This document shows positions 10,458-21,832 of a DNA stretch of 64,000 nt, piece after piece. This stretch comes from Furcasterigmium furcatum. Its lineage: Eukaryota > Ascomycota > Sordariomycetes > Glomerellales > Plectosphaerellaceae. Position 1 is the stretch's first letter. Each line of letters opens with the position of its first letter. A program made the translations under genes and the position numbers. Location: contig BCIA01000002.1 of assembly GCA_001599815.1 (NCBI GenBank), forward strand, positions 3,197,626-3,261,625. Direction: 5' to 3'. Below the pieces are notes generated by a model, which saw only the letters and a list, made by a program, of their open reading frames with translations, was not told the origin of the DNA and made no database searches.

Positions 10458-11487
10458 GGTCGGCCGGTGCCGATGCCGTCGGAGGCGTGGCCTCCTTACA
10501 GGTGTCTCGACAGAGGACACTCGCCGGAATTGCGCCTTGACTTGAGCGCGACTTGGATGGTGACCATGCGCAGAAGCGGACATGGTATTATGGGCAGAAA
10601 AGGATGGCGGCAGCCTGGGAATAGATAGGGCCGGTCACCTTTCCGACCTGTAAGGCTTATTGTATTTTACTTTGTTATCGGAGTTTGCATGGCATCAGGG
10701 GGCCTGGAGCCGAGCGAGGCCTGTCTTGTTGGTATGAGGGGCAGGCTTCGCGGGATGTAATGAGAACCACGAGAGGAACGTTGGGGGCGCGATGCCACTT
10801 TGCCCCAGCATGTATGAGGAATAGACACGGAAGCATTGAGCGATCAGTCGGACAGCCGGTTCGTTATGACATGGGAGATCCTACTGCATGGCCATCTCGG
10901 TGATCCGACTCGCAGTAGTCTCTCAGCGACGGGCTTCCCCAACGTCCCCCGGCCGCGCGGTGTTGGAGTCAGCTGTTGCTGTCCTACGCGGCACCACAGA
11001 CGCCCCTTTCAGCTTCTTCATTGGCCCTCCGGGCAGCAGTATCGACGACTGAGCCGCAATCCGTCGTCTTTCTGGTGCCAGTCCCTACCCCGCGTCGACG
11101 ATGATCTCGGGCGCAATAGCGCGTGGCCTCCAGTCCATTATCGTCACTCCCGCCCCGGTCCCATTTTAGACTCCCTCTCGGGGCGACGCGCAAGGCAATT
11201 GCGTAGGCGGACACCCTTTGGGACAGACCGGTCTAGCTGGGTGCTTGTGCTCTTTGGTGGCCGTTCGTGTACCTGTGCGGTGTGTCTCGGTTCCACGGCA
11301 GCAGAAGCTTCCTGCTAATTGATGCTGGATTGCATGTTGCATAAAGGCTGCAGGAGAGAGACTGGCAGTATAAAGGGGCCAGACTGCCCAGGTGTGATTG
11401 AGCAGGGAGGCCTCTCTCATGGGAGAATAATAGACTACATTCCTGCAACGCCTACACTCTAATCACTGGCTCGTGACCAGACTTACG
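10458..11487. other. Intergenic region with promoter of the GPI protein
   Basis: DBF2 3' flank followed by the upstream region of the secreted protein. Apart from a TATA box at 11369 no structured element is seen. Confidence 0.55.
11369..11374 (+). promoter_or_regulatory. TATA box upstream of the GPI protein gene
   Basis: TATAAA followed by GGGG lies about 115 bp before the ATG at 11488. This fits a TATA-driven, regulated or highly expressed secreted-protein gene. Confidence 0.5.
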
Positions 11488-12313
11488 ATGAAGACTTGGC
11501 TGGTATATTCTCTCGTGAGCTCTGCTGCCCTCGGAGCTCTCGCCCACGGTGGCCATGATGGCGGCGACTGGGGAGACTGGAGAGGTGGAGATGGACAATG
11601 GGATGGCTTCGGGCCTTCTTGCGCGGTACGTATCCTCTCCTGCCCCCGAGGCCTTGCTGCTTAGGAGAAGATACTAACACTCCTCTCAGTCATCCTGCCT
11701 CTCGTCCTACTGGACTTCCGCCACCCCTACCCCCACTGCCCTCTGCAGTGCCTCTCACGACCTAGCTTCCTGCGTCTCGAAGGCTTGCCCATCGGCCACC
11801 TCTGCTGTCGAGAGGTACAGCTCCCGGTTGTCGTCGGCCTGCGCTCGTTTGACGAGCTGCACGGACAGCGGGACGTATACCTACACGTATGGTCCTGGGT
11901 GGCGCTGGGACGATGATGATGACCGTCGCGGGTCCGGGAGCGGTGAGACTACTGTTACCGTTACCGGGTGCCCGTGGGATGGCGGCCCCTGGGGCTTCTG
12001 GGGAGATGGTGAGCATGATGATGAGGGCTGGGGCAACTGGGGTTCCGGATGGAAGTACGCGACGAGGACCGAAACAGTTACCGTGACGGAGAGTAACGGG
12101 GGGCGTGTTACGCAGTCTCCTGTCGTCGTTGGTCAGGCCGTGAGCGGCACGGAGACGAGGCTGACGACCTTTACCGAAGCCGCTGCCTCAACGGCCCCTG
12201 CTTCGACGACCGACTCTGGGAACAACACGGCGCCGAGCTTGGGCGGGTTGGCTGGCGTGAAGGCGATGGGCGCGTGCCTGGCTGTTGCTTTGCTTGTGAT
12301 CGCGTTGCTGTAA
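11488..12313 (+). CDS. Secreted cysteine-containing, probably GPI-anchored surface protein
   Basis: A protein of 253 residues. Exon 1 is 11488-11625 and exon 2 is 11690-12313; the 64-nt intron has a perfect TACTAAC branch. The ATG at 11488 is chosen because it begins a clear signal peptide (MKTWLVYSLVSSAALGALAH). A Gly/Asp/Trp-rich segment with GDWGDW follows. A module with several Cys (SSCLSS..LCSAS..SCVSKAC..SACARLTSC) runs to about residue 100. Then come an Asp/Gly/Trp linker, a Ser/Thr-rich stalk and a hydrophobic tail (LAVALLVIALL) preceded by small residues, typical of GPI attachment. I do not recognise the Cys module as a CFEM domain. It is likely a cell-wall or adhesin-like protein of unknown function. 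Confidence 0.8.
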
Positions 12314-12514
12314 ACCCAGACATATACACTGGGTAGCGGTTGCCCGGGAGCTGGAAATTCATGAGTGTGTATTTACTGGTAGATATGAACATTTGTATGT
12401 ACGTTGACAGGCATAATACACTCCTTGTCCAAATTACGCAATCAAGGCACACATGTCTCGTCATTCCGAAGACCTTTCAAGGTCGCTCATTACCATTGTG
12501 ACTCGACGTATGTC

Positions 12515-13390
12515 TCACAGGTCGTTGCTCCACTCCTTCCAGCCCTCCTTCTCACCGGGAAGCCTGATGCTCTGCCACTCCTCGCGGGTGACGTTGCGCC
12601 ACTCGTCGATGGGCAGCCAGCCGATGTAGGCGCGGTCGCCGAAGCCGCCGACCCAGTAGACGGAGGTGACGACGATGCGGGCCCACTCACTGCGGTGGAC
12701 GCGGCTGCCCGGGAGCCAGTACTTGGCGTCCTGGTGCTTCTTGACGAAGCACTCAGCAAGAGCCTTCTCGTCCTCGTCGGTGCCGTGGATCTTCTCAAGA
12801 TAGCCGATCAGGGAGAAGCGGGGAAGGTTGGCGGCAGAGTAGGGGACGGTGTCGACGGGGGCATCCTCGTCATCGCCAGGGGCCTCCTCATCGTCGTGTC
12901 CGCCGAAGAGAATGCGCTTGAGGCCGTCAAAGAAGCCGGTGGTAGTGACAGAGCCCATGCGATTCGAGGGCGGGTAGGGCGGGGTCCAGCGCATGGAGAC
13001 GGAGATGTTGGAACCGGCCTGGACGTTCTGGAAGGAGGTGGCGATAGTGATGGCAAGCACAGTGGGGTTGCCTTCGTCCTCGCAATCAGCGACGTAGTCC
13101 ATCATGCCGATGGGAGAGCCGCCGACGTTCTCGGGGCGGCGCCAGCCCTGCTCAGCGGCCTCCTCAGAAGACTTGTGGCTGGGGAACACAGTCGCCAGAT
13201 GGCCGAGCTTGGTGAGGGCCAGGATGCGACGGCCCATGACGGCCGACTCGTATGAGGTCGGGATCCTGAAGCCCGTGCTGGCCGCCGTGGCGGGGTTCTC
13301 GAAGATGAAGTCCGGGTGAGGAGGGGACATGTCAAGTTCGAAAGCCGAGGCGGTTGCCGCCAGGCAGGAGAGGAAGAGCGTCGACTTCAT
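12515..13390 (-). CDS. Secreted CREG-like (FMN-binding split-barrel fold) protein
   Basis: Single-exon protein of 291 residues. The frame is open upstream to 13651, but the ATG at 13390 is preferred because it begins a signal peptide (MKSTLFLSCLAATASAFELD). Conserved blocks IPTSYESAVMGRRIL, SSEEAAEQGWRRPE, GSPIGMMDYVADCEDEG, LPRFSLIGYLEKI and VYWVGGFGDRAYIGWLP match the fungal relatives of CREG, a pyridoxamine-5'-phosphate-oxidase-like fold. CREG proteins are secreted or vacuolar glycoproteins in which flavin binding is often lost, so oxidase activity should not be assumed. An acidic insert (HDDEEAPGDDEDAP) lies near the middle. It converges on the GPI-protein gene with about 200 bp between the stop codons. 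Confidence 0.87.
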   Translation of the reverse strand: MKSTLFLSCLAATASAFELDMSPPHPDFIFENPATAASTGFRIPTSYESAVMGRRILALTKLGHLATVFPSHKSSEEAAEQGWRRPENVGGSPIGMMDYVADCEDEGNPTVLAITIATSFQNVQAGSNISVSMRWTPPYPPSNRMGSVTTTGFFDGLKRILFGGHDDEEAPGDDEDAPVDTVPYSAANLPRFSLIGYLEKIHGTDEDEKALAECFVKKHQDAKYWLPGSRVHRSEWARIVVTSVYWVGGFGDRAYIGWLPIDEWRNVTREEWQSIRLPGEKEGWKEWSNDL

Positions 13391-14359
13391 GGTGGCAATG
13401 GGAGGCCAAGACTTCTGCCGGTGCCAAGGAGGTCGAGAAGAAGAGGACTGGAGGAAACGGAGGAGAAGGCCAGGTTCGTCACACGAGGGACGTTGCGGGT
13501 TCAAATAACGCGAGGACAAAGACGGAGATCGTATGAGGGCGGGCGACGTCGGAAGCTGCCAAGATGCCCGGAAGCCGACGCTAGGCTTGTCCTGGAGCCA
13601 AGGACCTGCAGAAATGGAAAGCTGCTGAGATTTCCAGCGCGAATATTCCACTCAAATGATACGAGCAGGCGGTTCGGCTGGGTGATTGCTGAGGAGAGGA
13701 GCTCGGAGGCGTTTGGGAGCCGGGGTCATGGGCAGGTGACAGTGGAGAAGGCGGGCTCTCGACTGCTTGGCACTCCACTTGGCCTGCGCCAGAGCCAATA
13801 GTTTGGACGGAAGGCATCAAGAAGTGATCTTATCAGATGATGAAATCGGCCCTGGTTGGTGGATGGGCAGCAAGTTGGATCTCCACAGGCCACATGCAGC
13901 TTTGGGGATGAATCGATGATGTCTCAGGCATTCCGCAAAGCCGGGTATTGCTGTATCGGGGCGTACCTTCCAATCAGTGTTGCCAAGAAGAGGGTCTTTT
14001 GTGGCAATCGATGATTCAGGTCCGCGTTATTGAAATATCGGCTTTTGTGAGACACAGGGTGCTGACCTGTTAGATCGCTAACTTCCACATGCCCTTCACC
14101 GACCCGCGCCGAGTGCGATCTTCATCACCATTATATCTCTCGACCAGAACACTGCTTTATCATTCTCTACCTAGGTACTTCTCAATACTCTTATCCTCCA
14201 CTGTGACCAAGCCCTGCGCTGTACCCGGCACCGAGCAGCCAGCAGGCAACAGGCACGCAAAGCCCCGCCTGCGCAAGAGCAGCCCCTCTACCTTCTAGTA
14301 AATTCAATTCTCGGATTGTTAGGTCTGATATCGTCAGACCTACAACCCACTCTCACCAC
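13391..14359. promoter_or_regulatory. Divergent promoter between the CREG-like and F-box genes
   Basis: 970 bp with no gene. CTTATC at about 13830 and an ACCTAGGTAC motif near 14172 are visible. No other structure is convincing. Confidence 0.45.
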
Positions 14360-16008
14360 ATGCGGATCGTACCAACCGGACTCGCACCCTCCTCACAAGG
14401 CGACAGTGAGGAAACAGATACAGCTACAGACACGACGTCTCGGCCGGGCTCCAGTGACGGCATGGTTGGCTGGAACAGCCTGCCGGCCGAGCTCCGGTCG
14501 TTGACCCTCGAGTTCGCCATCTCGGCAGCCGCCCAGCAAAAGCAGAAGCAAAAGGAAAAGCAGCGCCCGACTTCGATATACGCCGTCGTCTGCCGCGAAT
14601 GGCAGGCAATCGCCGAGCAGGCCAACTTCGCCTCTCTGAAGCTTGTTTCCTCGGAGCTCTCCGACTTTGAGGGCATCGTCGTCGGACAACGGAGGAATTG
14701 GCTCCGGCACATCTGGCTCAAGGTTGAGCTGCCTCGCTACGCTCGTAAGAAGAACAGGACCCCCGAGACCGACGAGGAGCAGCAAGCGAACGACATTGTC
14801 TTCACCACGGACATTCAGAGCTTGTTTGAGATTCTGGCTAAGTGGGATAAGGCCGATTGTCCCCACGGCCTGGAGCTGGAGCTCAGCGCAAGGTCTCCCA
14901 GCGACACTCAACCACTTGCCGGCATTGCTGGCCTCACAGAAGAGGGCGATTCGAGGTACTTCGACTCCCACATCGACTTTGCCTTCCTAGACACGCAGTG
15001 GATTGGCACCCACGGTCTCCCGATTGTCAACGTCATCACCAAGTTCGCCATCCTCAGGCGATGCTGGCGTAACATCGACCCGCAAGCCATTCTAACGCTT
15101 GTCTCGAGTCTACCCAGCCTCTTGGAGCTGAGATACGAACCCTTCCAGCAGTTTGACGATGGCGCCCAAGAAGTCCTCGACATGGGTGCGTCCCCATCCC
15201 CGGGCTACTTACATCGACACTTGAGATCGCTGACATGAGAACAGATCGAGCCCGCCTGATTCCCTTCTGGCCAAGCACCATTCAGCGCGTCAGCCTGTTC
15301 GAACACTTTGATCCTTGTGATGAGGAGCAACGTGCCAATGCTGATGATGGCTTCGAAGACGAGGAGGAAGGCGAGGACGAAAACGAGGTCGACCCCAACG
15401 AGACTGAGCCGCGCACCTGCGCCGCTCTCGCCGTCACCCTCGCGCGCCGCAGTATCCAGCTGGAAGAGCTCTCGGTCGCTTTCATGGCTGACGCACGCCA
15501 CTTTTTCCAGCCCTTCTCCGAGATTCGCGCCATGAAGCAACCGGACCTCCCTTTTTGGCAGAAGCTCAAATGGTTCTCCTTTACGTCCTCGGCACTCCAC
15601 TGGGACATCGACAACTCCAAAATCAACAGCCTGTTCCTGTCTGCAGCCAGGGCCGCCAAGCGCATGCCAGCGCTCCGCGCGCTTGAACTGTGGAACACAT
15701 GCAAACACTGCGGCGGCGCGTTCCGTTACGTCGTCGATGGTAGGAAAGCGATCCTCGAGTGGGAGGGCTCGTGGGACGTGGAGATCGAGGACAATGTCAG
15801 GAGAGCATGGAGGGAGGTCGCCAGGCAGCATGCGGGCATGGACTTGGTGGTTGAGGAGAGCAAGAAGCACGAGTTCAAGGGCATGTTCCACTTCGTCACC
15901 CACGGCCTTGCCACGAGGAGCCTGGTGGTCCACGACATCTCAGTGGCAGAGATGGCGGGCAAGAAGACCGCGCTGCCGCTACCAAGGTGCAAGCTCCCTT
16001 CTTCTTAG
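14360..16008 (+). CDS. F-box-type protein with divergent C-terminal region
   Basis: A protein of 529 residues. Exon 1 is 14360-15185 and exon 2 is 15245-16008; the intron starts GTGCGT and ends ACAG after a CTGAC branch. Residues about 33-75 (GWNSLPAELRSLTLEF..YAVVCREWQAI) read as an F-box, which in other proteins binds Skp1 in an SCF ubiquitin ligase. The rest resembles the large family of fungal F-box proteins with poorly conserved substrate regions (SLPSLLELRYEPFQQF, MPALRALELWN). An acidic stretch (DEEEGEDENEVD) begins exon 2. The target is unknown. Joining the exons gives LDMDRARLIPFWP in one frame, supporting the model. Confidence 0.75.
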
Positions 16009-16493
16009 GGATGGAAAGGCTTCGAATACTCAAAGGTGAAAGACAACGATGATCATAAGATGGAGGAACTCTGTGACTTGATGGCAGAACTGGACATTTG
16101 TCACACGGCACTGGGAAGAAGATAGACCATAGAAGCGGACGTCCGCCATCGGGGATTCCTTAAGCGTTCGAGTTGCTGTCAAAATGCCATTCCTTTGAGA
16201 TGAATCTTTGATGAGTTCTTAGGCTGCATGTAGACAGACGTCCGAGTGAAAACACAGATTTCGCAACTTTGGGGGGCTCACCGAGACTCACCGAAGAACT
16301 CACCGGATGACTCACCGTCCTGGTCGAACCATGAGGCAAAGTCCGGGCCCACTCTCCACTCCACGTGACCACACAAATCCACCAAGCGAAAAATTAGGAA
16401 ACCCAGCACCCGCCGCCTCCCAACCCGACCACAACCATCGCGACATCGCCCAGCCAATTTCGAGTCGAGTCAACCGATACACACACAGCAAAA
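16009..16493. promoter_or_regulatory. Promoter region of the eS30 ribosomal protein gene
   Basis: It contains four CTCACCG elements (16277-16317) and a CACGTGAC box at 16372-16379, about 120 bp before the ATG. CACGTG-type (Cbf1-like) sites occur in ribosomal-protein promoters of several ascomycetes. Confidence 0.5.
16277..16317 (+). repeat. Four spaced CTCACCG elements
   Basis: Exact CTCACCG copies start at 16277, 16287, 16299 and 16311 (steps of 10, 12 and 12 bp). The last three are extended to ACTCACCG. Spacing near one DNA helical turn suggests an array of binding sites on one face. The factor is unknown. Confidence 0.65.
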
Positions 16494-17132
16494 ATGGGCA
16501 AGGTACGGATACTTCTCACTGGGGGGATTCGACTCTTGACGCCGGCATGTTGCCCGATCGCGACCGGGGACCAGCGTCGTGGTGGCGTCGAGAGTCGAAA
16601 TGCCCCATGCAGCGATGCATTCGGTCGGAAGCAGGACGCTGACTCTATCGACACAGGTTCACGGATCCCTCGCCCGTGCCGGCAAGGTCAAGTCTCAGAC
16701 GTATGTCACGATCCTCGACATCTTCCACGCTTCCCCGATGGCCCGCGGCGCTCGATGGCCCGATCGATGAGGCCTCTTCAGCATCGCCACGAGAGACCAC
16801 CGCGATCCGGTCATCCGAGCGACGCAGCACCTCAGCCCAGACGAGAGGGGAGCAACCGGCTAACGATTATTTTCCTACAGCCCCAAGGTCGAGAAGCAGG
16901 AGAAGAAGAAGGTCCCCAAGGGCCGCGCGAAGAAGAGACTCACATACACCCGTCGCTTCGTGAACGTCCAGCTCACCGGCGGCAAGCGCAAGGTAAGCCG
17001 ACAAGAATACCCTCAGCGCCCCCGTATGGCGTCCAAGAAATTGGATGCTTCAACCTTAGATGACAGGGGCGCCGCCGTACCACACGAACACCAGTTAACA
17101 ACCTCCAGATGAACCCCAACCCCGGCTCTTAA
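16494..17132 (+). CDS. rps30: 40S ribosomal protein eS30
   Basis: Component of the small ribosomal subunit, 62 residues. Four exons are 16494-16502 (only MGK), 16657-16700, 16881-16992 and 17109-17132 (the last 24 nt, MNPNPGS and stop). The joined product starts MGKVHGSLARAGKVKSQTPK, continues KVEKQEKKKVPKGRAKKRL and ends GGKRKMNPNPGS, the expected full-length eukaryotic eS30. All junctions are GT..AG and keep frame. As usual in fungi there is no ubiquitin-like fusion. More than 70% of the gene span is intron, which is common for fungal ribosomal-protein genes. The tiny first and last exons are easily missed by gene finders. Confidence 0.95.
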
Positions 17133-18533
17133 ACGCCTCACGCCTAACACCATCGTCATGATCGATCCCACGGCTCGCGGAATGGAAATGAAACCAGACA
17201 ATCGGGTCTGAATGGAATCGGCACGGTCTCGGAGCGCAGGGCAAAAGGGGCTCGGCCCCTGGTTATTCTTTGCCCACCGGACGGCAGTGGGAGAGGAAAG
17301 GAGCGTGGCCATCTTGGGTCTCTGGGGACGCAGGCACGAGACCTGTGCTACTCAGCCTCGCCTTCTTCGCCCGGCAGCTCTGTGGTTCTTGATACATACA
17401 CTGGAGTTGAGAGCAAATGGAATCTGCTTGCTGTCGTGCGCGTGATGCGTACGGCGAATTCAAAACTATGTGCCGGGACGATGCAGTGAAGTCGAATATG
17501 TCTCATCGGGCGGGATTTTCCCCGTGGGTTCTCTTGAGACGGGACATTCTTGTGCTCGCTCTGGCCTTGCCTACGGTCAGAAATGCAAGCCAGCTGCTCT
17601 TGTGTGACCTCAGAGCGCACTGCTTCCACCCAGGAGCCGCGTCCAAGGTGTATCTCGCCCATAAGCCCCGCCGAGAGCACTTCGGGCAATGACCCAGCGG
17701 TTGGCGTCACAGCAAAATTCAGTCCAGCCCCCATTTTCTGTCCGGACATCCGGCGTGCAGTAATATGCTACGGCATCATCTCCTTTCCAAGTCACTCGAC
17801 ACTCCTGCAGTGGAAGAGGCACGGTCAACCCAACTGTCTCGTGATGCACTGTATTAGCAAAGAATAAGAGGTATCTCAGTATATGTGTATCATCCAGGGC
17901 CCTCGCCCTCTATGCCAGGCCAACAACGCCGTCAAAGATCAAATCCAGAATGACCCAAAATGATCAACATCGTCACCTCTCCCTCAAGTCTCCCGCTCCC
18001 CGTGTCCGCCCGCAGGCGGGAATAGCAGACGCTGCAAGTCCATCTCCAGTACGCCAGCATAAAAAAAGCGCAAAAAGTAGACGACCTCCCCATCCGAGCC
18101 CTTGCCAGCTTCTTCTTCCGTCTCAGGAGAACAAGTATTGCGCCAGCAATAACAATCAGGGCCTAGTGAGGCGCGAATCGCCCTGCAAGCAAGCAAGCCA
18201 CCGTAGGCCTTCCGTCCCAGAACACGCCCCCCTGTTTGAGGGCAGCCGTAACTCCAGCGACCAAACGACTCTTCCTCATCCCACCTCCGACCATCGATTC
18301 GTAGAGCGATCGCATGAAGCTGGCTTCATAAAGTGTGGTATCAAAAAGAACAGAGCAAAGACAGATAGCCAGCCCAAATCGTAGCAGTGTGGAGTCGTAG
18401 TCCCAAAACGTTGGACATTGTATCGTACCCAACACCGCGAAATCATTCGTGGATGAGCCCAAATCGAGTCGCTGTAAAACACGCGAGGCCTTCCCCGCGA
18501 GGCCATCATGTTCGAATCGCCAAACCCCCGAGC
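17133..18533. other. Intergenic region: eS30 and areA 3' flanks
   Basis: 1.4 kb between converging genes with no recognised gene. Part of it should be the areA 3' untranslated region. In Aspergillus the areA 3' UTR is known to control mRNA stability in response to nitrogen; I did not identify the element here. Confidence 0.5.
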
Positions 18534-21500
18534 TTACAAACTCATCGTAAGCCATTCCCACTCCTGAGGGCCTGACGCTGGGCCGCCGGGGTTCATCATC
18601 TGGCCAGTCTGGCCACTGACTCCCGGTACCCCTCCCATCATGCCGCCCGGGCTCATCATCGGTCGTTGTGTCATGCCAAAGCCGTTGGCAAGACCGATAG
18701 ATCCAGGCGTGGGAGCGTTCGTCATACCCACAGATCTAGCTGCATCATTGGAGCCGATTGAGCTCTCGGGACTGTCGACTTCCATGCCGGCAACGTCCTG
18801 AGCAGCTCCCTTGCTGTGACGGCGCTGGCGTTTGGACGACCCAGAGGATGAAGAAGCGCCGGCATTCCGCGGTAGCGAAGCAGCACCCGGACCGGGAGTG
18901 TTCTTCGGCGGCGCGGCGGCAATGGGGACGACACCTTTTCCACCGACTGCTCCGACAGAAGATCCTCCGCTGAACGTCGTTGGTGTGCTGCCGGCGGTAT
19001 TTCCGCCAGAGGCGGGCCCGCTTGCCGGACTCTCTCCTTCGTTCGCACTGCCCGCCCTGTTCGCAGACGGCGGGGTGGTCACCTGGGCCGTAGCGGCAGC
19101 GGCAGCAGCTACCGCAGTAGAGGATATCGCCAGTGTAGAATTCTTCCGTGAGCCGACGCCGGATGCATTGGCGCCCTTCTTGCCCCTGGTGCTCGAGCCG
19201 ACCGGCAGGCTGGCACCAGATCCACGGTTGCGCTTCTTGATAACATCCGTCTTCAAACTCAGGGGTCTCACTACACCGTGCAGTTTCAAGAACAGGCCGC
19301 ACGCATTACACAACGGCTGGCCCTCGGGGTTGCGTCGCCACAGAGGTGTTGTCTGTGTGAAACAGTTGGTACAGGTTGTTGGAGCGTTGCTCTCGGAGTT
19401 GGCTCCCTGGCCTTGAAGGTTCGTAGACGATCCGTGCTTCGACCCAGGAGGAGACGATGGTCGGCTGGGGGCGACGGACGAGTATCCGGACCTGGTGCCA
19501 GGTCCGTCCGGCGGCGAATTGGGGACCGACTGCGCGGCCGCCATCCTATCAAAGGGGTTGCCGTTGCGTCCAAGGTGTCCGGCAGGTGTACTGGCGTTCC
19601 TAGGGACCTTAGAACCACGCCTATCCGATCCCTGCTTGAAAGACTGTGAATGCGACCGGTTGAGGCCGTTCGCTTCCCATTCACCGTTCGCCTCGACGAA
19701 GTCAGTCGTAGCGCCCCCGATGGTAACTTGCTTTCGCGGGGGACCGGCTGGGTATCGGGCAGCCTGAGTGCTGTATTGGCCGGGGAGGGACGGATCCCAT
19801 CCAAGTCCATTGTTGTCGTCGGCGGCCGGAGAGAAATCTTGAGGCATCGTGAGATTGCGGTCCGCAAAGGCACCGCCGTCGTCTTCGTCAGAATCGCCGC
19901 CGAATGAGAACATGTTGTCGTGCGGCAGAGAAACGCCGGGCGATCGCGCGGAGGAGTCGCCTTGGAAAACTTGCGAAGGATCGATGTGGCCGAAGGTGTT
20001 GGGTGCATTGAAGGCGGCGTTCCCCTCGGGCGCGGTCACAGCCGCCGGGAACATGGTGTTTCCGTTGGACTGGTTATACATGAACTGGCCGCCCATCTGG
20101 TTGCCCATGCTCTGGGGCCCCTGGCGAAACGGCTGCTGGCGTTGGGTGCGCATGTCCATCGAGCCGAAGTAGTAGCTGTCGTTATCAGGCATGGGGTGCG
20201 GCGTCGAGACGGCAGACTGATAAGCAGATCCTGGAGGCGAATAAAAGTCTGCGGCGTTGAGGGACGAGGGCTGGACAGAAGAGGCATTGAAAGCATTGGA
20301 GAAGGGTCCATGCGACACCATAGGGGAGGTGCCGGGCGAAAAGTTGAAGTTCTGCTGGAAGGGACCTGCCGAGGTGATGATGGGGTCGCCCTCGAGATGG
20401 AAGCCCTCGAGTGCGAAGGGGACGCCCTGCTGCTGATGCGGAGGCTGGTTCATGTTGACCTGGTTTGGCTGATCAAGAGAATACTCATGAAGGTCCGAGT
20501 CAGCATGCAAGTTGTTGGCGATGTCGTTGTTGGTGCTGTTCACGGCTGGCACTTGAGGGGAGAAGTTGGCGGGCCGCTTGCGATTCTGTAAGTGAAGACG
20601 GCTGATTAGCTCTCACTCATCGGTGGGATGATGGTGGTGGGAGAGATAACAGCCCACCACGGTTTAGTTCTAGGGGCCAGGTGCATGCAGACCAGGGCCT
20701 CTGACCCCCGAGACATTGGTGGGTGGTGGGCAGTGGGAGGCAGCGACAGGGAAAATGAGGCAGGGGGGAAGAACAAAAACTCACCCGTCTGTCATCGATG
20801 CTCGTCTTGCGCGGGTGGCGAGGCACATAATTGAACTCGTCCCTCGTCTTTTGCTGATGCTGGGGCGGGAACGGCATAGACTGCGGCACAAACTGCTGCT
20901 GCTGCTGCTGTTGCTGGTGCTGAAGGGCGGCGGAATCCTTGCGGGATTTGATGGGGATGGCGGAAGCCAGCGACGAGTGCGCCGGGGCGGCCGACCTGGA
21001 CTCGTCCATTTGCTTGGAGGATTGCTGCGGCTGCGGCGACGAATAATCGCCCGGGGTCGCGATGTTCTCGGCATAAATGAAATCGTCGAGGTTCATGGGG
21101 TCAGGCTGATTGAAATTCTGTTCAGAAGTCTTGCGCAATTGGGCGATGCCGCTTGGTGCATTCATCCGATGAGCGGGCGCCATCATAGCAGCTTGTTGCT
21201 GCTGCTGCTGCTGTAGGCGGGCGAGCCTGCCACCAGAGGCGAAATGGTTAGCAAGGGTGCTCTACTGACGCAACACCAAACCATGAGAGCAGAGGGACCA
21301 AAAAAAAGCAGTGACGAAAATCACATGCACGCAAATGGCCCGGATCTCGCGCTTACCTTGCTTGTTCCTCCTGCTGCTTCTGCTTCTTCAAGTCCAGGGC
21401 CATCATGCGCCAGGACAGATTCTCCATGCGCTCTTGGTTGGGGAGGTTCTGCTTGGTCTTGCGAAAGAACTTCCACATCTGTGTCGCGAGAGGGTCCTCC

Positions 21501-21832
21501 TTGGCGCCATCTTCGGGCCTCTGAAGGTCGGAATCCATGGTGGAATCGTGGAACATGGGGAAAGCGGAGTGCTGAAGAAGCTGCTCCTGCGCGGTCGAAG
21601 GGTGCGCACCAGCAGGAAAATCGAGGTCGAGGTCGATCGAAGAGTCGCGCATGGTGGTGAAGCCGCCGCCGGTGCCGGCGTGCGACGAGAAGGCAGAGCC
21701 GTGATCGGGAGGCATGCGCTGACCGGGGTCGTTGGGCCTCCGGGGGAAGCGATAATCGTGTTCTGTCGAGGTAGGGTTCATTGACGTGAAGGGGCTCGAT
21801 GTGGCTATCGGCGTCGTCGTGCTCGCAGCCAT
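18534..21832 (-). CDS. areA: GATA-factor AreA/NIT2, global nitrogen regulator
   Basis: Nuclear transcription activator of nitrogen-catabolite genes, 989 residues. Exons are 21832-21357, 21226-20785 and 20585-18534; all junctions are GT..AG and keep frame. The N-terminal region has EHDYRFPRRP and the conserved QMWKFFRKTKQNLPNQERM block (fungal DUF1752-type region). Two polyglutamine tracts lie in exon 2. The single GATA finger has CTNC at 711-714 and CNAC at 732-735 with the 17-residue loop, followed by basic LKTDVIKKRNRG. The protein ends EWEWLTMSL, the invariant AreA/NIT2 C-terminus, which takes part in binding the negative regulator NmrA. The ATG at 21832 is the most upstream plausible start; an internal Met 17 codons later is possible. 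It is complete and typical. Confidence 0.96.

Noticed and set aside
12404..13255. 283-codon plus-strand frame
   Set aside because: Antisense to the CREG-like gene, whose conserved blocks clearly define the coding strand.
13391..13651. N-terminal extension of the CREG-like frame
   Set aside because: The open frame continues upstream of 13390, but the added residues would bury the signal peptide that begins at 13390.
14167..14180. ACCTAGGTAC-type palindromes here and near 22793
   Set aside because: Such words are frequent in Sordariomycete intergenic DNA. Only isolated copies are present, so no specific regulatory claim is made.
18500..18520. tRNA B-box-like word GTTCGAATC
   Set aside because: No matching A box or acceptor stem at the right distance. 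It lies in the areA 3' flank and looks like chance.
20880..20940. CAG/CTG-rich repeats in areA
   Set aside because: These encode ordinary polyglutamine tracts common in fungal transcription factors, so they are not listed as separate repeats.
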